In this document: piece after piece, positions 26,256 through 36,901 of the stretch
Layout: the number at the start of each line of letters is the position of its first letter
Numbering within the stretch: position 1 is the stretch's first letter
Origin: JALYUM01 sp036688685
GTDB taxonomy: Bacteria; Pseudomonadota; Gammaproteobacteria; Burkholderiales; Burkholderiaceae_D
NCBI RefSeq assembly: GCF_036688685.1
Contig: NZ_JAQQPS010000007.1
Location: 124,001-188,000, forward strand
Direction: 5' to 3'
Length of the DNA: 64,000 nt
Notes under the pieces: model-generated
What the model saw: the letters and a program-made list of their open reading frames with translations, nothing else
Database searches by the model: none
What the model was told of the DNA's origin: nothing
Program-made: the position numbers and the translations under genes

Positions 26256-27208
26256 GCGGCTGCTCCGGTGGTCGTCAAAAAATCTTCCACTTCTTCGCGC
26301 AGGGGCGGGTTGCAGCCCTTGCGCATGACGTCGATGCTGGCCGTGGCAAGCGCGTAGCGCAGCGCCCTTGTCAGGGTGCCGGGGTCGAGCCCGGGCAGCG
26401 CATCGAGCGTCAGCGCGCCGGCCTGGTGCAGGCTGGCTACCAGGCCCGCCTGAAAACAGTCGCCCGCCCCGACCGTGTCGACCACGCTGACGCCCGGCGG
26501 CACCGGCAGCGCCACCTGGCCGCTGCGCGCCAGCAGCACGGCGCCCTGCCCGCCCAGCGTCAGCGCCACCAGCTGCGCTGCGCTGCCATCGAACAGGGTA
26601 CGCGCGGCCACCACCGGATCGGCATCCTGCAAGCCCAGGTACAGCAAATCTTCCTCGCTGACCTTGATCAGGTGCGCCAGCGCCAGCGCGCGCCGCACGC
26701 CGGCGGCGTACAGCGCCAGGTCCGGCACCGCCAGCGGCCGTAAATTGGCATCGATCGAGATCAGCGCGCCGGCCGCGGCCGCGGCGGCGGCGACACCGAG
26801 CGTGACATCGAGGTCGGCCGGCACCAGGGCCAGCCCGCCCGTATGAAACAGGGTGATGGCCGGCGGCAGCGTCGCCACCGCTTGCGCCAGCGTGATATCG
26901 CGGTCGGCCACGAGGGCGCGGTGAAAGGCATACGACGGCACCCCGTGCGCGTCGAGCGTCACCACCGCCAGCGCCGTGGGCAGAAGACTGCGCTGCGGCG
27001 CGGCCAGCACCACACCGGCCGCGCCCAGCTGGTCCACGAAGCGCGCGCCGAAGCTGTCGTTCGAGAGCGGATTGAGGTAGGCCGCAGGCAGTCCCTGGCG
27101 CGCGACGGCCAGCGTGAAATTGCAAACTGAACCGCCCAGGATGGCCGCAAAGCTGCCGTCAAGCTGCTCGATCAGGTCCACCAGGGCCTCGCCGTAAGTC
27201 ACTACCAT
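26252..27208 (-). CDS. mtlZ: PfkB-family fructokinase
   Basis: A 318-residue ribokinase-fold kinase that phosphorylates fructose with ATP. The substrate loop GGSVCNFTLAVARQG is at 25-39, NPLSNDSFG at 46-54, and the catalytic motif DTVGAGDCF at 244-252 has its base at Asp250. It follows the AraC gene by 21 bp and overlaps the SDR by four bases. In the Pseudomonas mtlEFGKDYZ operon the same kinase handles fructose made from mannitol, which supports the name. Confidence 0.88.
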   Translation of the reverse strand: MVVTYGEALVDLIEQLDGSFAAILGGSVCNFTLAVARQGLPAAYLNPLSNDSFGARFVDQLGAAGVVLAAPQRSLLPTALAVVTLDAHGVPSYAFHRALVADRDITLAQAVATLPPAITLFHTGGLALVPADLDVTLGVAAAAAAAGALISIDANLRPLAVPDLALYAAGVRRALALAHLIKVSEEDLLYLGLQDADPVVAARTLFDGSAAQLVALTLGGQGAVLLARSGQVALPVPPGVSVVDTVGAGDCFQAGLVASLHQAGALTLDALPGLDPGTLTRALRYALATASIDVMRKGCNPPLREEVEDFLTTTGAAA

Positions 27209-27229
27209 ACTCGTTTCTCCTGTCCTGCC

Positions 27230-28147
27230 TCAGGCGCCGAACCGGCCCGATGCCTGCTGGCGGAACTGCTTTGGCGTCATGCCCTTGAAGGCAAGGAAGC
27301 GCCGGTTGAAATTGGCGACGTTGTTGAACCCGGCGTCGTAACAGATATTGGTGACATAGCGCTCGGTCTCCATCAGCAGCTGGCAGGCGCGGTTGATACG
27401 CAGCCGGTTGACGAAATCGGTGAAGCTGTTGCCGGTGGCGCTGCGAAAGAAGCGCGTGAACATGCGCTCGGACATGCCCAGGTGGTGCGCCAGGTCCTGC
27501 ATCGAAAACTGGCTACTCAGGTTTTGCACAATAAAATCGACGGCGTCGTTGATGCGCGCCAGCGCGGCATCGTCGTCGGAGGCCTGCATCGGCACGGTCG
27601 AGAGCAGCTGGTAGTCGCCGCTGGCGGCCAATTCTCCCATCAGGGACAGGAATTCGATGAAGCGCGGCAGGCCGGCGCTGTCGCGGATGCGCGCGAAGCG
27701 CTCGCGCGCCGCGTCGCTGAAATTGAAAAACTCGATGCCGTAGCGGGCCCGTGCCAGCAGCGGCATGACAGCCTTCATTTCGGGTATGGCCGCGGCCATT
27801 TGCTCGAGCGGCGCGTGGTTGAACTGAATTACCATGTCGCGCAGCTTGATGCCGTCCGGCGGCGTATCGAGCGAGACCCAGTTGTGCGGCACGCGCGGCC
27901 CGGTCAGCACCAGGTGGCCGGGGCCGAACTGGCCGATGTAGTCGCCCACGAACACCTTGCCGCTGCTCGCGCAAATGAGGTGCAGCTCGTATTCGGCGTG
28001 GTAGTGCCAGCGCACCAGCGCGCTGGGCACGCCATGCTCGAGGTAGCGGATGAAGCCATAACGCCCGTCCGGCTCGAAGCCGTGGCGCGGGTCGCGCAGA
28101 CAGGCGTGTTCCATTTCCAGCCCGCGCAGTTGCTTATTGATCGGCAT
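27230..28147 (-). CDS. mtlR: AraC family activator of polyol operon (MtlR-like)
   Basis: A 305-residue AraC/XylS regulator. An N-terminal cupin-type sensor (WHYHAEYELHLI, GPRVPHNWVS) occupies about 20-170 and the double HTH occupies 205-300 (FSMQDLAHHLGMSERMFTRFF; YVTNICYDAGFNNVANFNRRF). The ATG at 28147 is chosen because the upstream in-frame residues look unlike this family. It overlaps the xylulokinase end by 14 bases, so the activator is encoded inside the operon between kinase genes, whereas Pseudomonas mtlR lies outside. This makes positive autoregulation likely. A candidate site is the repeat at 35291-35321. Confidence 0.88.
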   Translation of the reverse strand: MPINKQLRGLEMEHACLRDPRHGFEPDGRYGFIRYLEHGVPSALVRWHYHAEYELHLICASSGKVFVGDYIGQFGPGHLVLTGPRVPHNWVSLDTPPDGIKLRDMVIQFNHAPLEQMAAAIPEMKAVMPLLARARYGIEFFNFSDAARERFARIRDSAGLPRFIEFLSLMGELAASGDYQLLSTVPMQASDDDAALARINDAVDFIVQNLSSQFSMQDLAHHLGMSERMFTRFFRSATGNSFTDFVNRLRINRACQLLMETERYVTNICYDAGFNNVANFNRRFLAFKGMTPKQFRQQASGRFGA

Positions 28148-29639
28148 GGTGTGCGTCCTCCTCGAACAAGGGTTGCAATTGTCGATACAGCGCGCGAAAG
28201 CGCGCGTGCCGGGGCAACAGCGCGGCGCGCCAGGCCGCCTCGGGCGCAATGCGCTGTAGGGCCGCCGGCACCACGCACACCTGCGCCACCGTCAGGGCCG
28301 GATTGGCCGCCAGCAGCGCCAGCCGCGCCGCCCCCAGTGCGGCGCCCACGTGGGCGCTGCCGCTGATGGTGAGCGGCAGGCCGAGTACGCTGGCCAGCAG
28401 CCGCGCCCAGTAAGCGCTCTGGCTGCCGCCCCCGACCAGCGCCGCGCTGTCGACCCGGCCGCCCGCCGCCTGCAAGGCCAGCAGGCAGTCGAGCAGGCCG
28501 AAGGCCACGCCTTCGAGCACCGCGTAGCCCAACAAGGCACGGTCGGTATCGTGGCGCAGGCCGAACCATACGCCGCTGGCGTGCGGGTCGTTGTGCGGCG
28601 TGCGTTCGCCCGACAGATAGGGCAGGAACAGCGGCGCCGTCGCGCGCGCGGCCGGGTCCAGGCGCGCGACTTCGTCCAGCAGCGCCGCCTCGTCGGCCGC
28701 GCCGGTCACCTGCGCTGCCCAGCGCAGGCAACTGGCGGCTGACAGCATCACGCCCATCTGGTGCCACTGGCCCGGCAGCGCATGGCAAAACGTGTGCACG
28801 CCCTGGGCCGGATTGGGCTGGTACGCGGCGCTGGCCGCGAACAGCACGCCCGACGTGCCCAGCGACAGGAAGGCCGACCCCGGCGTCACCACGCCCATGC
28901 CCACCGCGCTGGCGGCATTGTCGCCGGCGCCGCCGGCCACCAGCACCGGTCGCGTGATGCCCCATGCGCGCGCCAGTTCCGGGCGCAGCATGCCGCCCGG
29001 CTGCGTGCCCTCGACCAGGCGCGGCACCTGGTCGCGCGTGATGCCGCAGGCGCTCAGCATGACGTCAGACCAGTCGCGTCGCGCGACGTCGAGCCACAGC
29101 GTGCCGGATGCGTCGGACATGTCGGTAATGAAGTCGCCGGTGAGCAGGTAGCGCAGGTAATCCTTGGGCAGCAGCACCATCGCCGTGCGCCGGAACAGCG
29201 CGGGTTCATGCTGCGCCACCCACAGCAGTTTGGGCGCGGTGAAACCGGGCATGGCCAGGTTGCCCGTGATCTCGCGCAGCTGCGGCACGCGCCGTTCCAG
29301 CTCGACGCATTCGGCGCCGGCGCGGGTATCGTTCCACAGAATGGCCGGGCGCAGCACGCCGCCGCCGGCGTCCAGCAAGGTCAAACCATGCATCTGGCCG
29401 GACAGGCCGATGCCGTGCAAGGCCGCCAGCGCCTGCGGGTGCGCGCGCGCAAGGGTGTCCATGCAGGCGCGCGTGGCCTGCCACCAGGCTGCCGGATCCT
29501 GCTCGGACCAGTGTTCGTGCGGGCGACTCACGACCAGCGGCGCATGCGCCGTGGCCACGACCTGCTGCGCTGCATCCATCAACAGCAACTTCACTTCCGA
29601 GGTGCCGAGGTCGATGCCGAGATAGGTGGCGGCGTCCAT
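28134..29639 (-). CDS. xylB: xylulokinase
   Basis: A 501-residue FGGY-family kinase that phosphorylates D-xylulose, formed here from arabitol or xylitol. Motifs are GIDLGTSEVK (8-17, ATP phosphate loop), SGQMHG (80-85, substrate), LWNDTR, and AGGAGDNAASA with catalytic Asp240, plus FLPYLSGERTPH and GGGSQS. The start at 29639 lies 4 bases after the mannitol dehydrogenase stop. It corresponds to mtlY of the Pseudomonas mannitol/arabitol operon. The long upstream reading frame is the shadow of the dehydrogenase gene. Confidence 0.92.
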   Translation of the reverse strand: MDAATYLGIDLGTSEVKLLLMDAAQQVVATAHAPLVVSRPHEHWSEQDPAAWWQATRACMDTLARAHPQALAALHGIGLSGQMHGLTLLDAGGGVLRPAILWNDTRAGAECVELERRVPQLREITGNLAMPGFTAPKLLWVAQHEPALFRRTAMVLLPKDYLRYLLTGDFITDMSDASGTLWLDVARRDWSDVMLSACGITRDQVPRLVEGTQPGGMLRPELARAWGITRPVLVAGGAGDNAASAVGMGVVTPGSAFLSLGTSGVLFAASAAYQPNPAQGVHTFCHALPGQWHQMGVMLSAASCLRWAAQVTGAADEAALLDEVARLDPAARATAPLFLPYLSGERTPHNDPHASGVWFGLRHDTDRALLGYAVLEGVAFGLLDCLLALQAAGGRVDSAALVGGGSQSAYWARLLASVLGLPLTISGSAHVGAALGAARLALLAANPALTVAQVCVVPAALQRIAPEAAWRAALLPRHARFRALYRQLQPLFEEDAHHADQ

Positions 29640-29643
29640 CCCG

Positions 29644-31118
<1,475 letters not shown>

Positions 31119-31122
<4 letters not shown>

Positions 31123-32153
31123 GCTGATGCTCCCGCTGCTTCGGCATTGCCGGCCTGGTCGAAATGGTGCACCGAGTCCGGGTCGAACGTCACCCAGGTG
31201 CGGTCACCCGGATGCAGCTGGGTGCGTTCGCTGCCGCGCGAGACGATCTGTACATCGTTTTCCAGGCGTGCGTAAATCAGGGTTTCGACGCCGAGCGACT
31301 CGACCATGTCGACCGTGGCCGGCAGGCCCGCCTGCGCGTGGCCGTTCAGGTGCACGTGTTCGGGGCGGATGCCGACAAAGCCGGCATCGCCCGAACCATT
31401 GGCCAGGGCCGGCAGCGCCTTGGCCGCCACCACGTTCATGCTGGGCGTGCCGATGAACTGCGCAACAAACCGGTTGGCCGGGTGATCATACAGCTCGAGG
31501 GGCGTGCCGTGCTGTTCGACGCGGCCGTCGCGCAGCACCACCACGCGGTCGGCCAGTGTCATCGCCTCGACCTGATCGTGGGTGACGTAGATGGTGGTGG
31601 CGCCCAGCTCGCGGTGCAGGCGGGCGATCTCGATGCGGGTCTGCACGCGCAGCGCGGCGTCCAGGTTCGACAGCGGTTCATCGAACAGGAATACCTTGGG
31701 TGCGCGCACGATGGCGCGCCCGATCGCCACGCGCTGGCGCTGCCCGCCCGACAACTCGCGCGGCGTGCGCGCCAGGTACGGCCCCAGGTCGAGGATAGCC
31801 GCGGCCTTCTCGACCTTGGCGCGGATGGTGGCATGCTCGACGCCGGCCAGTTTCAGGGCGAACGACATGTTCTCGAACACCGTCATGTGCGGGTACAGCG
31901 CATACGACTGGAACACCATGGCCAGGTCGCGCTGGGACGACGCCAGGTGCGTGATGTCGCGCCCATCTAACTGCAGGCTGCCCTTGTCGATGGTTTCCAG
32001 GCCCGCGATCAGGCGCAGCAGGGTCGATTTGCCGCAGCCGGACGGGCCGACGAAGACGACGAACTCGCCCTTCTCGATGGCCAGGTCGATGCCTTTGATG
32101 GCATGGTGATCGCCAAAATATTTTTCGATATTGCTCAGTTGAAGATAAGCCAT
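31119..32153 (-). CDS. mtlK: polyol ABC transporter ATP-binding protein
   Basis: A 344-residue MalK/UgpC-class ATPase that powers sugar import. Walker A GPSGCGKST is at 36-44, the signature LSGGQ at 134-138, Walker B FLFDEP at 155-160, and the H-loop in YVTHDQ. A C-terminal regulatory OB/TOBE domain extends from about 235 (GIRPEHV). It sits between the permease pair and mannitol dehydrogenase, 28 bp after the permease gene, and overlaps the dehydrogenase start by four bases. Confidence 0.93.
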
Positions 32154-32181
32154 GCGGACATCCTGTTATTTAACTATTTCT

Positions 32182-33000
32182 TTATTTGACTGCACCGAAC
32201 GTCATGCCCTGCACCAGTTGCTTCTGGCAGAACCAGCCAAGCGCCATGATCGGCGCGATGGCCATCAATGACGCGGCCGACAGCTTGGCCCAGAACAGGC
32301 CTTCGGGACTGGAATAGGAGGCGATCAGCCAGGCCAGCGTGCCGGCATTGGATGCACCCAGGTTGAGCGACCAGAACGATTCGTTCCAGGCCCACACCAT
32401 GCTCACCAGCGCCGTCGAGGCGATGCCGCCCACGGCCAGCGGCAGCACGATGTAGCGAAACTCGTGCGCCGTGGTGGCGCCATCCATGCGCGCCGCTTCG
32501 AGAATCTCGCGCGGCAGCTCGCGCAGGCTGGTGTAGAGCAACCAGATCATGATGGGCAGGTTCATCAGCATGAACATCAGCGTCAGCCCGATCCGGCTGT
32601 CGAGCAGGCCGAAGTACTGGTAGCAGATGTAGATGGGCATGAGCGCGCCCACACCCGGCATGTAGCGCGAGCTGAGAATGAATTTCAGCAGGCCGACCGT
32701 CCCGCGCGCTGGAAAGAAGGCCATCGAGTAGGCGGCCGGCAAGGCGATGGCCAGCCCGATCGCCGTCGACAGCACGCTGGTGAGCAGCGAATTGAGCGCA
32801 TAGCCGGTGTAATGGTCACGCGCCATGACCTCGCGAAAGCTTTGCAGCGTTGGCGAAAAGAAAAACAGCGGCGGCGTGGAAATGGCCTGCGCCTCGGTTT
32901 TAAACGCCATCAAACCGAGCCAGAAGATCGGGAAGAACAGCAGCAGCGCGAAGAACCAGGCGCTGGCGGTACGGACGTGCAGGACAGTGCTTTTTTGCAT
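32182..33000 (-). CDS. mtlG: polyol ABC transporter permease (second subunit)
   Basis: A 272-residue MalG-type inner-membrane permease with about six hydrophobic segments, beginning with ASAWFFALLLFFPIFWLGLM. The EAA loop (EAARMDGATTAHEFRYIVLPL) that contacts the ATPase is present near 190. The ATG at 33000 is preferred over a GTG at 33009 because AGGTGA lies at the right distance before it. The first permease gene ends 9 bases upstream. Confidence 0.9.
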   Translation of the reverse strand: MQKSTVLHVRTASAWFFALLLFFPIFWLGLMAFKTEAQAISTPPLFFFSPTLQSFREVMARDHYTGYALNSLLTSVLSTAIGLAIALPAAYSMAFFPARGTVGLLKFILSSRYMPGVGALMPIYICYQYFGLLDSRIGLTLMFMLMNLPIMIWLLYTSLRELPREILEAARMDGATTAHEFRYIVLPLAVGGIASTALVSMVWAWNESFWSLNLGASNAGTLAWLIASYSSPEGLFWAKLSAASLMAIAPIMALGWFCQKQLVQGMTFGAVK

Positions 33001-33009
33001 GAAGGTCAC

Positions 33010-33882
33010 CTATTTCACGAGATTCTTGCCGATGAAGCGCATCAGGAAGAATGCGGCGATATTGGCGATCAGTACGGCAAACAGCGCCCCGGCCGAGGCC
33101 GCGCCGATGTCGTAAGCCTGCAGCGCCTGCTGGTAAATCATGAACGTGATGGTGGTCGTCTCGAAGCCCGGCCCGCCGCCGGTGGTGGTGAAGATCTCGG
33201 CGAAGATCGACAACAGGAAAATCATTTCGATCATCAGGACCACGGCCACCGCACGCCACAGGTGCGGGATGTACAGGTAGCGCAGCTTTTGCAGGTAATT
33301 CGCGCCATCCATGCCGGCCGCCTCGAGCTGCTCCTGGTCCATCGACTGCAGCGCCGTCATGAAGATCAGGCAGGCGAACGGCAGCCACTGCCAGGACACC
33401 ATCATGATGATCGAGAACAGCGGGAACTGCGAGAGCCAGTCGACCGGGGTCAGGCCCAGCCACCGGCTGACCTGGGCGAACATGCCGTAGATCGGGTTGA
33501 GCAGCATGTTCTTCCACATCAGCGCGTTCACGGCCGGCATCACCAGGAAGGGCGAGACCAGCAGCACCCGCACCACGGTGCGCCCGGGAAAGGCGTCGTT
33601 GATCAGCAAGGCCAGGGCCGCGCCGCACACCACCGTGATCAGCATCACTGAAAACATCAGCACGAAGGTATTCTGCAGCGCCGGCAGAAACGCGCCGTCG
33701 GTGAAGAAGAAGTGAAAATTCGCCGGCCCGTGAAACGGGTGGTCACCCGGGTCCATCAGGCTGAATTTGACGAAGGCGTAGTACAGCGTGATCAGCAGCG
33801 GGACGACGGAGATCACGGCGATCGACAGCACCGCAGGGCTCAGCAGCATGCGGGGCATGGCGCGGTTGATGGCGCGGTTCAT
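33010..33882 (-). CDS. mtlF: polyol ABC transporter permease (first subunit)
   Basis: A 290-residue MalF-type permease with six predicted membrane helices. Helix 1 is MLLSPAVLSIAVISVVPLLITLYYAF. The coupling EAA loop reads EAAGMDGANYLQKLRYLYIPHL near 200. It is encoded directly after the binding protein (13-bp gap) and just before the second permease, the standard order for this transporter class. It pairs with the 272-residue subunit to form the membrane channel. Confidence 0.9.
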   Translation of the reverse strand: MNRAINRAMPRMLLSPAVLSIAVISVVPLLITLYYAFVKFSLMDPGDHPFHGPANFHFFFTDGAFLPALQNTFVLMFSVMLITVVCGAALALLINDAFPGRTVVRVLLVSPFLVMPAVNALMWKNMLLNPIYGMFAQVSRWLGLTPVDWLSQFPLFSIIMMVSWQWLPFACLIFMTALQSMDQEQLEAAGMDGANYLQKLRYLYIPHLWRAVAVVLMIEMIFLLSIFAEIFTTTGGGPGFETTTITFMIYQQALQAYDIGAASAGALFAVLIANIAAFFLMRFIGKNLVK

Positions 33883-33895
33883 GGCGGCTCCCCGG

Positions 33896-35206
33896 CTATT
33901 TGTAGTAGCCAGCCTTGCGCATCTCGCGGTCGGCCGCCTGCTGGGCCTGGGCGAGTGCCTGGTCCACCGTCACCTTGCCCAGCAATGCCGCGGTCATCTG
34001 CTGCCCGGCAGCGATGCCGATCGTCTGGAATTCGGGAATCGACGCGTACTGCACCCCGATGTACGGCGACTGCGGCAAGGTGTTCTGCTTCAAGTTGGCG
34101 GTGGCCAGCGCCGCGCTTTCGGCCGCCGCAAATTTGGCCGCCTTCACGAATTGCGCATTGGCGTAAGTCGACTTGCGGGTGCCGGTCGGGACGTTGGCCC
34201 AGCCAGCCTCCTTGCCGACCAGCTCGATGTATGCCTTCGAGGTGGACCAGTTGATGAATTTCTGGGCGGCGTCGGCATGCTTCGAGCTTTTCGGAATGGC
34301 CAGCGACCAGGCCCACAGCCAGTTGGCGCCCCGCTCGGTGGTGCCGACCGGCGACTGGGCGAAGGCCACCTTGTCGGCCACCTTGCTCTGTTTCGGGTCG
34401 GTGATGAAGGACGCGGCGATGGTGGCGTCGATCCAGATCCCGCATTTGCCTTCGTTGAACATGGCCAGCACTTCGTTGAAACTGTTCGACGAGGAACCAG
34501 GCGGCCCGTATTTTTTCATCAGGTCGACGTACATGGTGACCGCGTCCTTCCACGGCTTGCTGGTGAACTGGGGCTGCCATTTCATGTCGAACAGCTGGCC
34601 GCCGTAGGAGTTGGCCATGGTGGTGATGAGCGCCATGTTGTCGCCCCAGCCCGGTTTGCCGCGCAGGCAGATGCCGTACACACCGTTGGCAGGATCATGG
34701 ATCTTCGCGGCCACGTCACGCAGGTGGTTCCAGGTGGGACGGTCGGCCAGCGTCATGCCGGCTTTCTGCACCAGGTCGCTGCGGTACATGATCATCGAGC
34801 TCTCGCCGTAGAACGGGGCCGCGTACAGCTGGCCGTTCTGCGACAGGCCTTCGCGGATGGTTGGGAGCAAGTCGTCGACGTCGTAGGCGGCGTCTGGCTT
34901 GATCGGCAGCAGCCAGCCGCGCTTGGCCCAGATCGGGGCTTCATAGATACCAATCGTCATCAGGTCGAACTGGCCGCCCTTGGTCGCAATGTCGGTGGTC
35001 ATGCGCTGGCGCAGCACGCCCTCCTCCAGCGTGACCCATTTCAGCTTGATGTCGGGATTGGCCTGCTCGAAGAATTTTCCCAGCTTTTGCATCTCGATCA
35101 TGTGGCCGTTGTTGACGGTGGCGATGACGAGGTCGGTGGCGGCCAGGACGGCATTGCTGGCGCAGCCAAGCACAACGCACAAGGCGCTGACGGCGATACG
35201 TTTCAT
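33896..35206 (-). CDS. mtlE: polyol ABC transporter substrate-binding protein
   Basis: A 436-residue periplasmic binding protein of family 1. A signal peptide (MKRIAVSALCVVLGCASNAVLA) ends near residue 22, and the mature protein begins ATDLVIATVNNGHMIEMQKL. Features such as GIYEAPIWAKRGWLLPI, YGESSMIMYRSDLVQKAGM and GANWLWAWSLAIPKSSKH match mannitol/sorbitol binding proteins of the SmoE/MtlE group. The ATG at 35206 is chosen by the signal peptide and a GGAGA ribosome site. It is the first gene of the operon. Confidence 0.92.
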   Translation of the reverse strand: MKRIAVSALCVVLGCASNAVLAATDLVIATVNNGHMIEMQKLGKFFEQANPDIKLKWVTLEEGVLRQRMTTDIATKGGQFDLMTIGIYEAPIWAKRGWLLPIKPDAAYDVDDLLPTIREGLSQNGQLYAAPFYGESSMIMYRSDLVQKAGMTLADRPTWNHLRDVAAKIHDPANGVYGICLRGKPGWGDNMALITTMANSYGGQLFDMKWQPQFTSKPWKDAVTMYVDLMKKYGPPGSSSNSFNEVLAMFNEGKCGIWIDATIAASFITDPKQSKVADKVAFAQSPVGTTERGANWLWAWSLAIPKSSKHADAAQKFINWSTSKAYIELVGKEAGWANVPTGTRKSTYANAQFVKAAKFAAAESAALATANLKQNTLPQSPYIGVQYASIPEFQTIGIAAGQQMTAALLGKVTVDQALAQAQQAADREMRKAGYYK

Positions 35207-35290
35207 GGTGTTGTCTCCAGATATTATGTGTTTTTTTATGTGCGGCGCACGCTGACGCCACCCCTGCAATGTATCACTGGAGTGTGAACT

Positions 35291-35321
35291 TTTCGATACT
35301 GAGAGTGCGAGTCTCGATACT
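35291..35321. promoter_or_regulatory. candidate AraC/MtlR operator: 21-bp-period direct repeat
   Basis: TTTCGATACT (35291-35300) and TCTCGATACT (35312-35321) match in 9 of 10 positions and start exactly 21 bases apart, two helical turns. The pair lies about 85 bp before the first gene of the polyol operon. This geometry is typical of AraC-family activator sites. Which protein binds is inferred from the operon-borne AraC gene. Confidence 0.5.
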
Positions 35322-35413
35322 TTTTGTCGCTTTTTGTGCGCCATCGGCGCCGCGCGGCGCATCACAGTACCGACAAGGCGCCGTGCATGCCGGCAGCCGC
35401 CTCGATGCGCTCG

Positions 35414-35971
35414 CTACGACACCTTGGTGAACAAGGCGCGCCGGCTGATGGTTTTGCCGGACACCATGAAGACGCCATCGCCCGTGTAGTGCAGCGTTTC
35501 CGGATGCGCCGGCCGGGTTGCCACCTGCGCATCGACCACTTCAAAGATGAAGTAGTCGTATTTGTCGATCATTGCGTCGTCGTAAAGGCGGCACTCGAAG
35601 TTGGCGTAACACTCGGCAATCAACGGCGCCTGCACCTTGTTGGCCGGCAGCCTGGTCAAGCCGAATGCGGCGAACTTGTCGATGTCGGCGCCGGACACAT
35701 TGCCGATTTTCGCCACTTGATCGACCAGCTCTGTGGTCGGCAGGTTGATGACGCATTCGCCGCTGTCACGAATCATCCGGTGGCTGTGGTTAGCGGATGC
35801 GATGACGCAGCCGATCAGCGACGGACTGAACGCCAGGATGGTATGCCAACCCATGCTCATGATGTTGCTGCGCCCATGCGCCTGGGAGGACACCAGCACC
35901 ACTGGCCCGGGTTCCAGGTAATGCCGCACCTGCCCGACTGGATACGGCACTTTTTTCGCAAAATCGGCCAT
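35414..35971 (-). CDS. flavin reductase-like FMN-binding protein
   Basis: A 185-residue flavin reductase family protein (FMN-binding split barrel). The pattern PGPVVLVSSQAHGRSNIMSMGWHTILAFSPSLIGCVIASANHS is typical of the flavin-binding face, with ECVINLPTTELVDQ and KYDYFIFEVVDAQV following. Such proteins reduce or carry FMN, or act as low-potential oxidoreductases; the partner is unknown. The start at 35971 (MADFAKKVPYPVG) is chosen over a longer frame with no family-like residues. It stands alone, upstream of the polyol operon promoter. Confidence 0.85.
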   Translation of the reverse strand: MADFAKKVPYPVGQVRHYLEPGPVVLVSSQAHGRSNIMSMGWHTILAFSPSLIGCVIASANHSHRMIRDSGECVINLPTTELVDQVAKIGNVSGADIDKFAAFGLTRLPANKVQAPLIAECYANFECRLYDDAMIDKYDYFIFEVVDAQVATRPAHPETLHYTGDGVFMVSGKTISRRALFTKVS

Positions 35972-36181
35972 CGCCGCACCCCGCTTCGCATGACTCAAGA
36001 GACGGCATTGTCGCAGCGCTTCTCCCTGCGGCCCGTTCAATTGCCCACTGTAGCGAGCGTTGCGGCACACGCGACTTGTCCTTAAAGCAACAACGCCGTA
36101 CACTATCGGCCACCAGGCGGGGGGCCAGTTGACGTCATGACGTCGCGTTGTTTCGCCAAATCATTTCCAACCAGGGGTCTT

Positions 36182-36862
36182 ATGCTGTTTCTGCGTTTCG
36201 CCATTCTCGCCGCCAGCCTTGTACTAACGACCGCATCTGCAGCGCCGACCGATCCCAGGGAGGGTGCCGAGTACACAGTGCTGTCGGTAGCGCAGCCGAG
36301 CCAGACTGCCGGCCGAAAGGTCGAAGTCATCGAGTTCTTCATGTACCACTGCCCGTTTTGCCACGCGCTTGAGCCTACCCTGGCGCAGTGGGTGAAAAAG
36401 CAGGGCGACAATATCATCTTCAAGCGCATCCACATTCCATACCAGGGTGCCAGCGATCCCGAATCGCATCTGTTCCTGACGCTGCAAGCCATGGGCAAGA
36501 GTGAAGTCTACCAAGCCGCAGTACTGGACGCGGTGGGCGAAATCGTCAGGCGCAAGCGCTCAGAAACGCTGACCGAACAGGAGATCCTCGATGTTGCCCA
36601 CAAGTTGCCCGGCATCGACCAGGCAGCCTTCACGGACACCTGGAACTCGTTCGGCGTGAAGACCTTGCTGAACCGACTGCCCGGCGTGGTCAGCAACGGA
36701 TACAAGGTGAATTCCACGCCGACCGTCGTGGTCGACGGCAAGTATGTGACCTCGCCAGGCCAGGTCAGCGAGACGACACACACCCGAGATCAGCGCCAGT
36801 TGTTCCAGGAGACCATGCAGGTTCTGGACGCATTGATTACCAAGGTACAGCGCTCGAAATGA
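36182..36862 (+). CDS. dsbA: DsbA-like thiol:disulfide oxidoreductase
   Basis: A 226-residue periplasmic thioredoxin-fold protein. The signal peptide MLFLRFAILAASLVLTTASA precedes the mature start APTDPREGAEY. The active site is Cys57-Pro-Phe-Cys60 in EFFMYHCPFCHALEP, and a cis-proline loop occurs in VNSTPTVVVDGKY. It oxidises cysteines of exported proteins. The CPFC dipeptide differs from the CPHC of E. coli DsbA, which may shift its redox potential. The ATG at 36182 is chosen over an in-frame upstream start because it begins the signal peptide. Confidence 0.87.
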   Translation: MLFLRFAILAASLVLTTASAAPTDPREGAEYTVLSVAQPSQTAGRKVEVIEFFMYHCPFCHALEPTLAQWVKKQGDNIIFKRIHIPYQGASDPESHLFLTLQAMGKSEVYQAAVLDAVGEIVRRKRSETLTEQEILDVAHKLPGIDQAAFTDTWNSFGVKTLLNRLPGVVSNGYKVNSTPTVVVDGKYVTSPGQVSETTHTRDQRQLFQETMQVLDALITKVQRSK

Positions 36863-36901
36863 GCACTTCTCCCTGACGCGGGACGACCAAGAAAGGATCC
36901 C

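Noticed and set aside
26252..27125. An upstream extension of the polyol SDR giving a 550-residue protein
   Set aside because: The extension is the shadow of the fructokinase gene; the SDR starts normally at 26255 with an ATGA overlap.
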